Source: Kordia zhangzhouensis
GTDB lineage: Bacteria; Bacteroidota; Bacteroidia; Flavobacteriales; Flavobacteriaceae
Reading direction: 5' to 3'
DNA length: 64,000 nucleotides
Assembly: GCF_001005305.1 (NCBI RefSeq)
Contig: NZ_LBMH01000001.1
Location: 248,001-312,000, forward strand
Shown here: in pieces, positions 47,317 through 58,179 of the stretch
Position numbering within the stretch: the first letter of the stretch is position 1
How the letters are laid out: every line of letters starts with the position of its first letter
The notes under the pieces: generated by a model
Databases searched by the model: none
What the model was told of the DNA's origin: nothing
What the model saw: only the letters and a program-made list of their open reading frames with translations
Position numbers and translations under genes: made by a program

Positions 47317-48861
47317 TTATCGCAATAATAACTTAGCCTTTTCATGAATAATTTCTGCAACAGGCCTATTTTCTATCTTACTTTCTAGCCACGACAAAAT
47401 ATCCAAATACAAAAACGCTCTACGCTCGTACGGATGATTTTCATAAGGTTTCAACTTAGCATGAAGCTCCTTAAACGCTTTTTTAATTTGATGTGGATAA
47501 ATATCTCCCAATCCACGCAAAAAAGCAATCATTTCTTTCTGAACTTCATGCAAATCATCCATCTTTAATAAGTATTTATAAGTACTCTTTAACTGAGTTT
47601 CTAAATGATAATCAAGACCAAGTTCGTAATGCGCCACTAAATTTAAAATTCGTGAAAAACACAACAAATCTTCACGAACTTTTAAAGACTTGTCTCTAAT
47701 AATCTTTTGCAAGTAATCAATACAATTTTTCGTTTCGCCTGCACCAAAATACAACGATGCAATCTTATAATAAAAAATCATTACATGATGTTGGTCAATT
47801 CTATTTTCAAAAGCGGCAATCTGCTCATTTACCTCATCTATCAAATACAAACCTTCGCTGAACGTTCCTGTTAAAAAGTGATAATTCAACTTATTCATAT
47901 ATACATACAAAAAGCTTAACACCTTTGTATTGTCATTTTGTGGAATAATCTCTTGATTAATATCGCTTTCCAACTGCAATAGTACTTCCTTAAACTTTAC
48001 CTCATGTTTTAAATAAAACAACGATTCCAACAAATAATGATTTCCTTTTAAATAAAATACAGGATTAATCTCTTTCATTTTAGGATTCTGCTCGAATAAT
48101 TGCACCCATTTGGAAGCATATTTGTAACACGACAAAAAATCCTGTGTTAAAAAACTATACCACAAATGCGCTTTATATAACCATAATTTCTCTCGGAAAT
48201 CAAGTGAGTTATACTCAACTTTAGGCAAACGCTTATGAAAATAGTTTGTAATTTCTACATGGTCTTTTTTATTCTTTACATACCCTACTTTGAGAAGTAA
48301 ACCGTATAGTTCTAATGATAAGTTAGATAACTTACTCGTTAATGTGTTTTGAACACTTAGTATTTTTGCTTCCGCAGAAAGTTCATCTGCACGACTTTCC
48401 ATACTTCGGGTAATATATTGTGTTTCTATCACTTTCTCCAACTCCACAATTTCATATGCCACATTTTTCTCTTGATGCTCTAACGCTAATAATTTTGCCT
48501 TTTCGAGCAACTTTAAACTCTGCGTGTACAATCCTTTATTGTATAAAATAGTAGCATAATCTAACTGTTCTCTAATCATTATTCGAATATTATGCTGTGC
48601 TGGATTTAAGCGTAAACTCCGTAGAATTTGTTTGTACAAGTTTGCTTTTAAATTTGATAACTGTCGCTTGGTTACAATCTTCTTAGCCAAAATTGCTTGT
48701 TCATCATACGTCTGACTTTTATCCAAAAACGTAAACAGAGCCAAAAATTTAGCATCTACGTTGCCTTCAAAACGACCTACATACAATTTGAACTGTCGTT
48801 TCTCAGATTTTGACAACGATTTGATTAATACAAATAAAGGTTCATTTTGTGCGTTTGGCAT
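47317..48861 (-). CDS. Helical-repeat (TPR-like) protein of unknown function
   Basis: 514 residues, soluble, no signal peptide. After KSLSKSEKRQFKLYVGRF near residue 14-31, long helical pairs follow (e.g. SLKLLEKAKLLALEHQEK, YKIASLYFGAGETKNCIDYL), consistent with a TPR or alpha-solenoid. No catalytic motif. Divergent from leuA. I do not recognise the family; it looks like a conserved flavobacterial protein. Confidence 0.75.
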   Translation of the reverse strand: MPNAQNEPLFVLIKSLSKSEKRQFKLYVGRFEGNVDAKFLALFTFLDKSQTYDEQAILAKKIVTKRQLSNLKANLYKQILRSLRLNPAQHNIRIMIREQLDYATILYNKGLYTQSLKLLEKAKLLALEHQEKNVAYEIVELEKVIETQYITRSMESRADELSAEAKILSVQNTLTSKLSNLSLELYGLLLKVGYVKNKKDHVEITNYFHKRLPKVEYNSLDFREKLWLYKAHLWYSFLTQDFLSCYKYASKWVQLFEQNPKMKEINPVFYLKGNHYLLESLFYLKHEVKFKEVLLQLESDINQEIIPQNDNTKVLSFLYVYMNKLNYHFLTGTFSEGLYLIDEVNEQIAAFENRIDQHHVMIFYYKIASLYFGAGETKNCIDYLQKIIRDKSLKVREDLLCFSRILNLVAHYELGLDYHLETQLKSTYKYLLKMDDLHEVQKEMIAFLRGLGDIYPHQIKKAFKELHAKLKPYENHPYERRAFLYLDILSWLESKIENRPVAEIIHEKAKLLLR

Positions 48862-49021
48862 TGTAAATTACATTTTTATAAAAAACTAATTATCAATTAG
48901 TTAAATCAATTTTAGACAATGTTAGCTTTTGTAAAATTCCAAAAGCTATGCGTCCTTTTGGGAAATACAAAGTATACATTCGTGTGAATAAAATGAAATA
49001 AACACGCAAAATTTTTAATTC
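48862..49021. promoter_or_regulatory. Divergent spacer, TPR-like gene / leuA
   Basis: A hairpin AGCTTTTG-N8-CAAAAGCT lies at 48924-48947, about 75 nt before leuA. There is no T-run, so not a clear attenuator; no leader peptide rich in Leu was seen. Confidence 0.3.
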
Positions 49022-50194
49022 ATGAGTTCAAATCGAGTCTATATTTTCGATACAACTTTACGAGATGGTGAACAAGTTCCAGGATGTAAATTAAACACTA
49101 CCGAAAAACTATTAATTGCCAGTCAATTAGACAAACTTGGAGTCGATGTAATTGAAGCTGGTTTTCCGGTATCAAGTCCAGGTGATTTCCAATCAGTAGA
49201 AGCAATTGCTAAGTTGGTTAAAAATGCTACCGTTTGTGGTTTAACACGTGCTGTAGAAAATGATATAAAAATAGCTGCACAAGCATTAAAATATGCAAAA
49301 CACCCGCGAATTCATACAGGAATTGGAACGTCCGAATCGCACATGAAATACAAATTCAAAGCAACTCCCGATCAGATTATTGAGCGTGCAGTAGCCGCAG
49401 TAACGTACGCCAAATCATTTGTAGAAGATGTAGAATTTTATGCAGAAGATGCAGGTCGCAGTGATAACGAATTCTTGGCGAAAGTTTGTGAAGCTGTAAT
49501 CAAAGCAGGCGCTACAGTATTGAATATTCCTGATACAACAGGATATTGTTTACCAGAAGAATATGGACAGAAGATTAAATATCTTAAAGAAAATGTGACA
49601 GGAATTGACAAAGCAATTTTGTCTTGTCATTGTCATAATGATCTCGGGTTGGCAACTGCAAATTCTATTGCAGGAGTTCTCAATGGTGCACGTCAAGTGG
49701 AATGTACAATCAATGGAATTGGAGAACGTGCTGGAAACACTTCACTTGAAGAAGTGACGATGATTTTAAAACAGCATCCATACTTAGAATTAAATACGAA
49801 TATTAATTCCAAAATGCTAACATCCATCAGTCAACTAGTTTCAGAAACCATGGGAATGCCTGTACAACCTAACAAGGCAATTGTAGGAACAAATGCATTT
49901 GCACACAGTTCTGGAATTCATCAAGATGGTGTTATCAAAAATCGAGAAACTTACGAAATTATGAATCCAACAGATGTAGGTGCAACGACATCTTCAATTG
50001 TATTAACTGCTAGAAGTGGTCGTGCAGCACTTGCCTATAGAGCAAAAAATGTAGGTTATAATCTGACTAAGCAAGAATTAGATACAGTATACCGAGACTT
50101 TTTGCATTTTGCTGACAAGCATAAAGAAGTAACTGATAATGACATTCATCAAATTGTAAAAATGAGTGCTATCTCCAAACAAATGTACGCTTAG
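49022..50194 (+). CDS. leuA: 2-isopropylmalate synthase, short form without regulatory domain
   Basis: 390 residues. First step of leucine synthesis. DTTLRDGEQ at 10-18 and the metal motif HCHNDLG are intact. The chain ends at ~390, so the C-terminal leucine-binding domain of the ~510-residue enzymes is missing, and feedback by leucine through that domain is not possible. Citramalate or homocitrate synthase are relatives, but the leuCDB context fits LeuA. leuC starts 3 nt downstream. Confidence 0.93.
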   Translation: MSSNRVYIFDTTLRDGEQVPGCKLNTTEKLLIASQLDKLGVDVIEAGFPVSSPGDFQSVEAIAKLVKNATVCGLTRAVENDIKIAAQALKYAKHPRIHTGIGTSESHMKYKFKATPDQIIERAVAAVTYAKSFVEDVEFYAEDAGRSDNEFLAKVCEAVIKAGATVLNIPDTTGYCLPEEYGQKIKYLKENVTGIDKAILSCHCHNDLGLATANSIAGVLNGARQVECTINGIGERAGNTSLEEVTMILKQHPYLELNTNINSKMLTSISQLVSETMGMPVQPNKAIVGTNAFAHSSGIHQDGVIKNRETYEIMNPTDVGATTSSIVLTARSGRAALAYRAKNVGYNLTKQELDTVYRDFLHFADKHKEVTDNDIHQIVKMSAISKQMYA

Positions 50195-50197
50195 GTT

Positions 50198-51589
50198 ATG
50201 AAGAAAACTCTTTTTGATAAAGTGTGGGACGCTCATGTTGTAGATAGTATTCCCAATGGGCCACAAATATTATATATAGACAAACATTTAATTCATGAAG
50301 TAACTAGTCCGCAAGCATTTGATGAATTAAAAAAAAGAAAAATTCCTGTATTTCGTCCTCAACAAATTATAGCTACTGCTGATCATAATACACCAACTAT
50401 AGATCAACATTTACCTATAAAGGATGAATTATCTAGAAATCAACTACAACAACTTCAAGAAAACTGTAAAGCGCATGGAATTGAACTCTATGCGCTTGGA
50501 CATGAGTACAACGGAATTGTACACGTAATGGCGCCAGAGTTAGGCATTACGCAACCGGGCTTGACCATGGTTTGTGGAGACAGTCATACCTCAACGCATG
50601 GTGCTTTTGGAGCCATTGCTTTTGGAATTGGAACAAGTCAAGTAGCTCAAGTATTTGCTAGTCAATCATTACTGCTTACAAAACCTAAAAAAATGCGAAT
50701 TACCGTTAACGGAAGTTTGCAAAAAAATGTTTTACCAAAAGATGTAATACTTTATATCATCTCAAAATTAGGAACTGATAGTGGCACCGAACATTTTATT
50801 GAATTTGCAGGAGAAGTATTTGAAAACATGTCTATGGAAGGTCGCATGACTGTGTGTAATATGAGCATCGAAATGGGCGCACGTGGCGGAATGATTGCTC
50901 CAGATGAAACTACATTTGCATATGTAAAAAATCGAAAATTTGCTCCCAAAGGAACTGAATTCAATTTAAAAGTAGCTTATTGGAAAACTTTATACACTGA
51001 TGAAGGAGCTAAATTTGACAAAGAATATTCGTTTGATGCAACAGATATTACTCCGATGATTACTTATGGAACAAACCCAGGAATGGGCATGCAGTTGTCT
51101 GACCAAATTCCAAAATTTGGAGATTCCAACCTAGATAAATCATTGCAATACATGAATTTTAAAAAAGGAAGCTCTCTTATTGGACAGCCTATTAATTATG
51201 TATTCATTGGAAGTTGTACCAATTCTCGTATTGAAGATTTTAGAGTTGTTGCTCGTTATGTACAAGGAAAACAAAAAGCTTCCAATGTAACCGCATGGTT
51301 AGTTCCTGGTTCACAATTAGTTGTAAAACAAATTAAAGAAGAAGGGTTAGATATTATATTTAAAAATGCTGGTTTTCAATTACGACAACCTGGTTGTTCT
51401 GCTTGCTTGGCAATGAATGACGACAAAATCCCAAATGGTGAGTATTGTATATCTACCTCCAATAGAAATTTTGAAGGCAGACAAGGACAAGGTTCGCGAA
51501 CACTATTAGCAAGCCCTTTAGTTGCAGCCGCTGTTGCTGTAGCAGGTAAAATTGTAGATGTTTCTGTTCCAATTTTAGAAGAAGTTTAA
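50198..51589 (+). CDS. leuC: 3-isopropylmalate dehydratase, large subunit
   Basis: 463 residues, 4Fe-4S aconitase family. Cluster cysteines in [12 protein letters not shown] and [24 protein letters not shown] is the substrate loop. Pairs with leuD, 2 nt downstream. Confidence 0.97.
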   Translation: MKKTLFDKVWDAHVVDSIPNGPQILYIDKHLIHEVTSPQAFDELKKRKIPVFRPQQIIATADHNTPTIDQHLPIKDELSRNQLQQLQENCKAHGIELYALGHEYNGIVHVMAPELGITQPGLTMVCGDSHTSTHGAFGAIAFGIGTSQVAQVFASQSLLLTKPKKMRITVNGSLQKNVLPKDVILYIISKLGTDSGTEHFIEFAGEVFENMSMEGRMTVCNMSIEMGARGGMIAPDETTFAYVKNRKFAPKGTEFNLKVAYWKTLYTDEGAKFDKEYSFDATDITPMITYGTNPGMGMQLSDQIPKFGDSNLDKSLQYMNFKKGSSLIGQPINYVFIGSCTNSRIEDFRVVARYVQGKQKASNVTAWLVPGSQLVVKQIKEEGLDIIFKNAGFQLRQPGCSACLAMNDDKIPNGEYCISTSNRNFEGRQGQGSRTLLASPLVAAAVAVAGKIVDVSVPILEEV

Positions 51590-51591
51590 TT

Positions 51592-52176
51592 ATGAGTACA
51601 TTCAACACATTCACTTCAACAGCTTATCCTTTGCCTGTTGAAAATATAGATACTGATCAAATTATACCTGCTCGTTTTTTAAAAGCTACTGACAGAGCTG
51701 GTTTTGGTGATAATTTATTCAAAGATTGGCGCTATCACAAAGATGGAAGTCGTAACGAAAATTTTGTATTAAATCAATCACAATATAGCGGTTCAATTTT
51801 AGTGGCCGGACATAATTTTGGTTGTGGTTCTAGTAGAGAACATGCAGCTTGGGCATTGAAAGACTTTGGGTTTAATGTCATTGTTTCTAGTTTTTTTGCA
51901 GACATTTTTAAAGGAAATGCTCTGAACAATCATGTATTACCTATACAAGTAACTCCTGCTTTTCTTGAAATGTTATTGCAAAGCATTCAACAAGATCCGT
52001 CAACTAAAATTGAGATTAACTTAGAAAAACAAACTATAACTATAGAAAATAAACACAAAGCAACTTTCGAAATTGATCCTTATAAAAAAATGTGCTTACA
52101 AAAAGGGTATGATGATATCGACTTTTTAGTAAGCAACTTAGCCAAAATTGAAGCATTCGAACAACAACATAATTAA
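51592..52176 (+). CDS. leuD: 3-isopropylmalate dehydratase, small subunit
   Basis: 194 residues. [15 protein letters not shown] and [18 protein letters not shown] are the family signatures. Forms the swivel domain of the LeuCD enzyme. Confidence 0.97.
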   Translation: MSTFNTFTSTAYPLPVENIDTDQIIPARFLKATDRAGFGDNLFKDWRYHKDGSRNENFVLNQSQYSGSILVAGHNFGCGSSREHAAWALKDFGFNVIVSSFFADIFKGNALNNHVLPIQVTPAFLEMLLQSIQQDPSTKIEINLEKQTITIENKHKATFEIDPYKKMCLQKGYDDIDFLVSNLAKIEAFEQQHN

Positions 52177-52180
52177 TCAA

Positions 52181-53296
52181 ATGAACTTACATATAGCTGT
52201 ACTTTCAGGAGACGGAATTGGTCCTGAAGTCACTCAACAATCTATTAAAATATTGCAGGCCATTGCTGAAAAATATCAGCACAATTTTATATTTGAAGAA
52301 GCATTGGTTGGTGCCATCGCTATTGACAAAACTGGCAATCCGCTACCTCAAAAAACCTTAGATACTTGCTTAAATGCAGATGCAATCTTGTTTGGTGCAA
52401 TTGGTGATCCAAAATATGACAACAATCCTGATGCAAAAGTACGTCCAGAACAAGGATTATTAGCCTTGCGTAAAGCCTTAGGTTTATATGCAAATATTCG
52501 TCCAGTAAAAGCTTATGATGCATTGTTGGACAAATCGCCTTTAAAAAGACACATCATTCAAGATACCGACATTGTTATATATCGAGAGTTGACTAGTGGT
52601 ATTTATTTTGGTGAAAAAAGCAGAAACGAAGCAGGCACAGTTGCTTCTGATTTGTGTACATACAGTAAAGAAGAAATAGAACGCATAACCCATTTAGCAT
52701 TCAAAGCTGCTCAAAAAAGGAATAAAAAAGTAACATTAGTAGACAAAGCTAATGTATTAGAAACTTCACGTTTATGGCGAAAGGTAGTTTCTGAAATTGC
52801 TGTACAATATCCAGGCACTACCTTGGAGTTCCTTTTTGTAGACAATGCAGCCATGCAAATAGTGCTCAATCCAAGTCAGTTTGATGTTATCCTTACCGAA
52901 AATATGTTTGGCGATATTATTTCTGACGAAGCTAGCATTATTGGTGGATCTATTGGATTGTTAGCTTCTGCTTCCATTGGAGAAAAATATGCATTATTTG
53001 AACCAATTCATGGTTCCTATCCTCAAGCGACAGGGAGAGGTATTGCCAATCCAATCGCTTCTATCTTATCGGCTGCAATGCTCTTAGATCATTTTAATTT
53101 ATTAGAAGAAGCAACTATGATTCGTAAAGCTGTAGCCCATGCAATTGAGTTAGAAATTTGCACGCCCGATTTGAATGCAAGTGGAGACTATTCTACAGAT
53201 AACGTAGGAACCTTTATTGAAGAATATATAGCTGACACCGAAGCAATACACATCAACTGTGGCAATATCAGAGTCGGTCAATCAACTATCATTTAG
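52181..53296 (+). CDS. leuB: 3-isopropylmalate dehydrogenase
   Basis: 371 residues from the ATG at 52181 (MNLHIAVLSGDGIGPEV), 4 nt after the leuD stop; an in-frame TTG at 52148 would overlap leuD and add non-family residues. YRELTSGIYFGEKS and DNAAMQIVLNP are intact. Last gene of leuACDB, ended by a terminator at 53313. Confidence 0.97.
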   Translation: MNLHIAVLSGDGIGPEVTQQSIKILQAIAEKYQHNFIFEEALVGAIAIDKTGNPLPQKTLDTCLNADAILFGAIGDPKYDNNPDAKVRPEQGLLALRKALGLYANIRPVKAYDALLDKSPLKRHIIQDTDIVIYRELTSGIYFGEKSRNEAGTVASDLCTYSKEEIERITHLAFKAAQKRNKKVTLVDKANVLETSRLWRKVVSEIAVQYPGTTLEFLFVDNAAMQIVLNPSQFDVILTENMFGDIISDEASIIGGSIGLLASASIGEKYALFEPIHGSYPQATGRGIANPIASILSAAMLLDHFNLLEEATMIRKAVAHAIELEICTPDLNASGDYSTDNVGTFIEEYIADTEAIHINCGNIRVGQSTII

Positions 53297-53312
53297 TGTT
53301 TTTAGAGTGCTT

Positions 53313-53351
53313 ACATTCCCTTTCTCAATATACAACGAAAGGGAATGTTTT
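53313..53351 (+). terminator. Terminator of the leu operon
   Basis: ACATTCCCTTTC-N12-GAAAGGGAATGT then TTTT. Confidence 0.85.
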
Positions 53352-53633
53352 CAACCCTACTTTAATAAACTATATCTACAATTTTCTAGAGAATAATACC
53401 AGTTTGTTTGTCTTCACTCGTCAACAGATTATCTCGTTATTTTTTTAGCAAAATATTTTATGAAATGTATATTTCTTAACCTTTAAAAAATCACAGATTA
53501 ACTAAAAAACTTTCAATTTGAAACTTTCGGAGAAGCTTATCAACAAAACTATTAGAATTGTTGATGGAATCTTACAAAAGACATGGTATTTATAGAATGG
53601 TTTTAATATTTTTAGCACTTATTTTATGACAAC
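53352..53633. other. Spacer before serB-serA
   Basis: About 280 bp without a gene. No exact TAnnTTTG element near the start codon; the promoter is not identified. Confidence 0.35.
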
Positions 53634-55526
53634 ATGGAAACGGCTCAAAAAAATTACATTTTCGATTTTGACAGTACACTCACTAGTGTAGAAGCACTTG
53701 ATGTTTTGGCTGAAATCTCTTTGGCAGGAAATCCTAAAAAGGAGCAAATTATTGAAGAGATACAAGAAATTACCAATCAAGGAATTGATGGAGAAATCTC
53801 CTTTACTGAATCGCTTGAACGTCGCATTCAATTGCTCAAAGCGCATCAATCCAATTTGGACGAATTGATTCAAAAATTACGTCAACAAGTGTCTGCTTCC
53901 ATTGAAAGTAATAAAGAGTTTTTTGAAAAGTTCTCAGAAGATATTTATGTAATTTCTTGTGGGTTTAAGGAATTTATCGATCCTATCGTCCAAGAATATA
54001 ATATTCCTTCTGAACGTGTATATGCTAATACATTTACTTTTGACAAAGATGGGTATATTAATGGTTTTGACGAAAAAAACGTACTCTCACAACACAACGG
54101 AAAAATTCAATGCTTAAAAAACATGGAATTAGAAGGAGAAATACAAGTTATAGGTGATGGATATAGCGATTATGTAATGCGTGAAGCCGGTGTTGCCGAC
54201 AAGTTTTTTGCGTTTACCGAAAATGTAAAGCGTGAAAAAGCTGTTAAACAAGCCGATCATGTAACACCATCCTTAGACGAGTTCTTATTTGTCAATGATC
54301 TTCCAAGAAATATTTCATATCCAAAAAATAGAATCAAAATATTATTACTCGAAAATATTCATTCAGACGCTTTTGAAAGACTTTCTAAAGACGGATTCAG
54401 CGTAGAAATTTTATCTCATAGCCTTTCTGAAGAAGATTTGATTGAAAAAATACAAGACATCCATGTATTAGGAATTCGTTCTAAAACACAAGTTACACCA
54501 AAAGTAATCAAAGCCGCAAAAAAACTATTGGCAATCGGGGCTTTTTGTATAGGAACCAAACAAATTGATTTAGAAACTTGTAAAGAGCATGGTATTGTGG
54601 TGTTCAACGCACCGTACAGTAACACACGCTCTGTGGTAGAATTGGCTATTGGTGAAATTATTATGCTCATGAGAAGTATATTTCCTAGAAGCACTGAAAT
54701 TCACAACGGACAGTGGAATAAAACAGCCAAAGGATCGCGAGAAGTTCGCGGTAAAAAACTAGGGATTGTTGGATATGGAAATATAGGAAAACAATTGTCG
54801 GTACTTGCTGAAGCGATGGGAATGATTGTTCACTATTATGATATCGAAGATCGATTGGCTCTTGGAAATGCACAAAAATGCAGTTCTTTGGAAGAATTAC
54901 TAGCCATTTCTGATGTTGTATCATTACATGTAGATGATAATGCTGCCAATAGAAACTTCTTTGGGAAAGCACAATTTGACCAAATGAAAGAAGGAGCTCT
55001 GCTAGTAAACTTAGCTAGAGGATTTGTAGTAGATATTGAAGCTTTGAAAGAAGCTTTGGAAAGCGGAAAAATTGCAGGAGCTGCGGTAGATGTGTATCCG
55101 CAAGAACCTAGAGCCAATGGTGCTTTTGAAACTCCTCTACAAGGATTGAACAATGTAATCTTAACACCACATGTTGGTGGTAGTACTGAAGAAGCACAAC
55201 GTGATATTGCAGATTTTGTTCCAAATAAAATCATGGGCTATATCAACTCAGGAAATACAGTTGATGCTGTCAATTTTCCGAACATTCGTTTGCCACGTCA
55301 AAACAATGCACATCGCTTTTTACATATTCACAAAAATGTGCCTGGAATCATGGCTAAAGTCAACAAAGTATTGGCAAAATATGAACTGAATGTTACCGGG
55401 CAATACCTATCAACCGATAGTAAAGTTGGATATGTTATTGTTGACGTTGATAAAGAATACAACAAAAAAGTAACTACTGCGTTGAAAAAGATAGAACACA
55501 CAATTAAATTCCGTGTATTGTATTAG
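53634..55526 (+). CDS. serA: Fused phosphoserine phosphatase - phosphoglycerate dehydrogenase
   Basis: 630 residues joining two serine-pathway enzymes. N-terminal ~1-220 is a HAD phosphatase of SerB type: DFDST with D11/D13, ISCGFKEF, GDGYSDYVM. C-terminal ~235-550 is 3-phosphoglycerate dehydrogenase: GIVGYGNIGKQ (~378) for NAD, NTRSVVELAIG with the catalytic Arg, LTPHVGGST with the His. A C-terminal ACT domain (~555-630) suggests serine feedback. The first and third steps are on one chain; SerC (middle step) is not in the window. Confidence 0.93.
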   Translation: METAQKNYIFDFDSTLTSVEALDVLAEISLAGNPKKEQIIEEIQEITNQGIDGEISFTESLERRIQLLKAHQSNLDELIQKLRQQVSASIESNKEFFEKFSEDIYVISCGFKEFIDPIVQEYNIPSERVYANTFTFDKDGYINGFDEKNVLSQHNGKIQCLKNMELEGEIQVIGDGYSDYVMREAGVADKFFAFTENVKREKAVKQADHVTPSLDEFLFVNDLPRNISYPKNRIKILLLENIHSDAFERLSKDGFSVEILSHSLSEEDLIEKIQDIHVLGIRSKTQVTPKVIKAAKKLLAIGAFCIGTKQIDLETCKEHGIVVFNAPYSNTRSVVELAIGEIIMLMRSIFPRSTEIHNGQWNKTAKGSREVRGKKLGIVGYGNIGKQLSVLAEAMGMIVHYYDIEDRLALGNAQKCSSLEELLAISDVVSLHVDDNAANRNFFGKAQFDQMKEGALLVNLARGFVVDIEALKEALESGKIAGAAVDVYPQEPRANGAFETPLQGLNNVILTPHVGGSTEEAQRDIADFVPNKIMGYINSGNTVDAVNFPNIRLPRQNNAHRFLHIHKNVPGIMAKVNKVLAKYELNVTGQYLSTDSKVGYVIVDVDKEYNKKVTTALKKIEHTIKFRVLY

Positions 55527-55584
55527 TAAAAATGATTGCCATGAGCTTCGTTTCTGCTAGACAGAAACCCTTAACATAAAGCTA

Positions 55585-56244
55585 TTGAAACCCGAAAAAG
55601 AAATCATATACTATTCACCCCTCGAGGAAAAACTCAACATTTGGTCGCACGGTTTAGGTGTAATTTTAGGAATCGTTGCTCTGTTTTTATTAGTGATTCA
55701 TGCCGCAATTAATGGTAGTGCAGTTCACGTTGTGAGTTTTACCATTTATGGTGTAAGCATTATCATATTATATGCAGCTTCCACCTTATATCACAGCGCC
55801 AAAAAACCATTATTACGGAACCGATTACGCATTTTTGATCATGCAGCAATTTACTTGCTTATCGCTGGAACTTATACCCCATTTGCTTTGGTAACTTTAG
55901 AAGGTGTTGTAGGTTGGACAATTTTTGGACTCGTATGGGGATTTGCCATTATAGGAATCGTTTTAAAACTTTTTTTCACAGGGCAATTTGATAAACTATC
56001 TACAATCATGTATGTATTAATGGGTTGGATTATCATTTTTGCTATTAAACCTCTTATAGAAAACTTATCTAGCGAAGGTTTGTTTTGGTTAATTGCCGGC
56101 GGAATAGCTTACACTATAGGAGCCATTTTATACAGTATCCGTAAGCTACCTCTTAATCATGCTATATTTCATGTATTTGTATTATTAGGCAGTATTTTTC
56201 ACTTTATCGCTGTATATGCTTATGTATTGCCAAAAACATCATGA
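55585..56244 (+). CDS. Hemolysin III / YqfA family membrane protein
   Basis: 219 residues, seven hydrophobic helices, PAQR-like. EEKLNIWSHGLGVILG at the start, YHSAKKPLLRNRLRIFDHAAIYLLIAGTYTP (here residues ~70-100, conserved His/Asp), and C-terminal HAIFHVFVLLGSIFHF with the metal histidines. The start is TTG at 55585. The true function in bacteria is unclear; the hemolysin label is historical. Confidence 0.9.
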   Translation: MKPEKEIIYYSPLEEKLNIWSHGLGVILGIVALFLLVIHAAINGSAVHVVSFTIYGVSIIILYAASTLYHSAKKPLLRNRLRIFDHAAIYLLIAGTYTPFALVTLEGVVGWTIFGLVWGFAIIGIVLKLFFTGQFDKLSTIMYVLMGWIIIFAIKPLIENLSSEGLFWLIAGGIAYTIGAILYSIRKLPLNHAIFHVFVLLGSIFHFIAVYAYVLPKTS

Positions 56245-56349
56245 CCCACGTTGAAAAACACTATCTTTATTCCTGTAAATGATACTTTTATAAATTCGTA
56301 GTTTTATACAATTCTGATAACAACAACTATTCTTTAAAAAAGTAAACGT

Positions 56350-57201
56350 ATGAACCGTGAAATGATAGATATCAACGATTGCACGATTCTATTGGAAGAA
56401 GCTTCTTCCAATAAGCCATTAGTAGATGTTTGTTATTTTGATGAACCCGTAATTGCTATTGCTTTTTATGGCGCTGGAGATGTTGGTTTACAAGTAAAGT
56501 ATAAAAACAAAACAAAAAAATTTCACCACACAAAAGGCATGGTCCTTTCTTTTTATGCAGATGAGCAAGTCGCTTTTCAGCATCATGTTTCAGCTGAAAA
56601 ACCTCTACAATGTTTAGTCATAGCGACAACTATTAAAAACTTGGATAAGCTTCCTAATGGCGAAGGACAATTTTTAGAACAATTATTATCACAATTGGTT
56701 CATCCAAAAGATCATTATGTAGAAGGCCCAGTATTTAATATGAATCCAGAAATGTTCTTGCTAGTTGAACAATTTTTTAGCAATACTTTTGATGGAGAAT
56801 TAAAAATGTTGTTCTACAAAAGTCATATGACAGCTTTGCTTTCGCACTATTTTGGACAATTAGCAACGGAAGAATCTTCTAAAATAAACCCTACTCAACT
56901 TGAAAAAATTAATTTAGCACAAGAAATTTTATTATCAGACCTTGAAAATCCACCTTCATTGACTGAGCTTGCTTATAAAATAGGAACTAATACCAATACT
57001 TTAAAAAAGCAATTCAAAGCTCAATTTGGTGTTCCTGTGTTTAAATATTTACAAAATGAGCGCTTAACAAAAGCATATCATTTAATAAAAAATGAACAAA
57101 AAACCATTCAAGAAGCCGCTTGGGCAGTAGGGTACGATAGTTTAGGTTCATTTTCAAATGCCTTCGAAAAAAAATTTGGTTATAGACCTAGCCAAGTGTA
57201 A
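56350..57201 (+). CDS. AraC-family transcriptional regulator
   Basis: 283 residues. Ligand/effector region ~1-185; two helix-turn-helix units in the last ~95 residues (SLTELAYKIGTNTNTLKKQFK, then AAWAVGYDSLGSFSNAFEKKFG, ending YRPSQV). It lies 89 nt before a four-gene run on the same strand and probably controls it. Confidence 0.92.
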   Translation: MNREMIDINDCTILLEEASSNKPLVDVCYFDEPVIAIAFYGAGDVGLQVKYKNKTKKFHHTKGMVLSFYADEQVAFQHHVSAEKPLQCLVIATTIKNLDKLPNGEGQFLEQLLSQLVHPKDHYVEGPVFNMNPEMFLLVEQFFSNTFDGELKMLFYKSHMTALLSHYFGQLATEESSKINPTQLEKINLAQEILLSDLENPPSLTELAYKIGTNTNTLKKQFKAQFGVPVFKYLQNERLTKAYHLIKNEQKTIQEAAWAVGYDSLGSFSNAFEKKFGYRPSQV

Positions 57202-57259
57202 AATTCTTTTTGAATAAATCATAATTCTTTTGAAATAAGTCACTGGTTTACAGCTATTA

Positions 57260-57267
57260 TAGATTTG
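57260..57267 (+). promoter_or_regulatory. Candidate -7 element for the DUF5367 operon
   Basis: TAGATTTG, exact TAnnTTTG, 23 nt before the ATG at 57291. Confidence 0.4.
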
Positions 57268-57290
57268 TATCATAATTAAAAGATAAAATT

Positions 57291-57683
57291 ATGATCAACA
57301 CCATTTCTCGTAGCATTGCTTGTGGTATTCTTGTTTGGATTTTAGGCGTAAGCTTTTATCTCGGATCATATTATATTCCATTTTTAGAAAATCCAGAGCA
57401 ACAAGCAAACATAGTGATTGCCTTAGCAATTATACCGAGTGCTTGTTTAGGAACCTATTTGTTTTATAGAAAAGGTAAAATGAAACCTTCATCTCTAGCA
57501 CTTACATTTGTGACAACTGCAATTGTGCTAGATACATTAATTACGGTACCTCTGTTTATTATTCCCGCAGGCGGTACTTATTCAACTTTCTTTAAAAACC
57601 CAATGTTCTATACTGTGATAGTTGAGTTCTACTTTATCGTGTTATACTTTGGAACATATTCATCAAAAAAAATCAAAAAATGA
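57291..57683 (+). CDS. DUF5367-like four-TM membrane protein
   Basis: 130 residues, four hydrophobic helices (~10-32, 41-60, 70-93, 103-124). Looks like DUF5367. Overlaps the next gene by 4 nt (ATGA). Function unknown; AraC-linked. Confidence 0.75.
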   Translation: MINTISRSIACGILVWILGVSFYLGSYYIPFLENPEQQANIVIALAIIPSACLGTYLFYRKGKMKPSSLALTFVTTAIVLDTLITVPLFIIPAGGTYSTFFKNPMFYTVIVEFYFIVLYFGTYSSKKIKK

Positions 57684-58165
57684 AAACAGTTCTCTTTTTT
57701 TGTTCCGTTTTATTAACCACTCTTTCATCAGGTTTGTTTTTTGCGTGGTCAATCTCAGTGATTGTTGGCACCAAAAAAGTGGGTGACTTCACCTATCTGG
57801 AAACCATGCAAACTATAAACAGGGAAATATTAAATCCTGTATTTTTTGTAGTGTTTTTTGGAAGTTTGCTTACACTAATTTTCAATGTATTTGCACAGTA
57901 CACACACAAACCTGTATTTGGATTCGTATTAGCCTCAGCTATACTATATGCGGTTGGTACTTTTGGTATAACAGCTTTTGGAAATGTTCCTCTAAACAAT
58001 GAGTTAGAAGTATTAAACATTTACCAATTAAACCTACAAGAACTCAAAAGTTTCAGAAACTATTACGAAAGCAACTGGAACTGGTATCACAGTATTAGAA
58101 CCATTGCAAGTATAATCTCATTGATTTTACTTCTCATAGCAACTTTTATTCAAAAAACCACTTAA
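57680..58165 (+). CDS. DUF1772 (anthrone-oxygenase-like) membrane protein
   Basis: 161 residues, four helices. GLFFAWSISVIVGTKKV near residue 13 and NVPLNNELE near 104 are DUF1772 marks. The family includes fungal anthrone oxygenases, but a bacterial role is not settled. 14 nt before the NmrA-like gene. Confidence 0.8.
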   Translation: MKTVLFFCSVLLTTLSSGLFFAWSISVIVGTKKVGDFTYLETMQTINREILNPVFFVVFFGSLLTLIFNVFAQYTHKPVFGFVLASAILYAVGTFGITAFGNVPLNNELEVLNIYQLNLQELKSFRNYYESNWNWYHSIRTIASIISLILLLIATFIQKTT

Positions 58166-58179
58166 AACATTTACATATT

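Noticed and set aside
55550-55568. Hairpin GTTTCTG-ctaga-CAGAAAC between serA and the hemolysin III gene
   Set aside because: Stem of 7 bp and no T-run; too weak to call a terminator.
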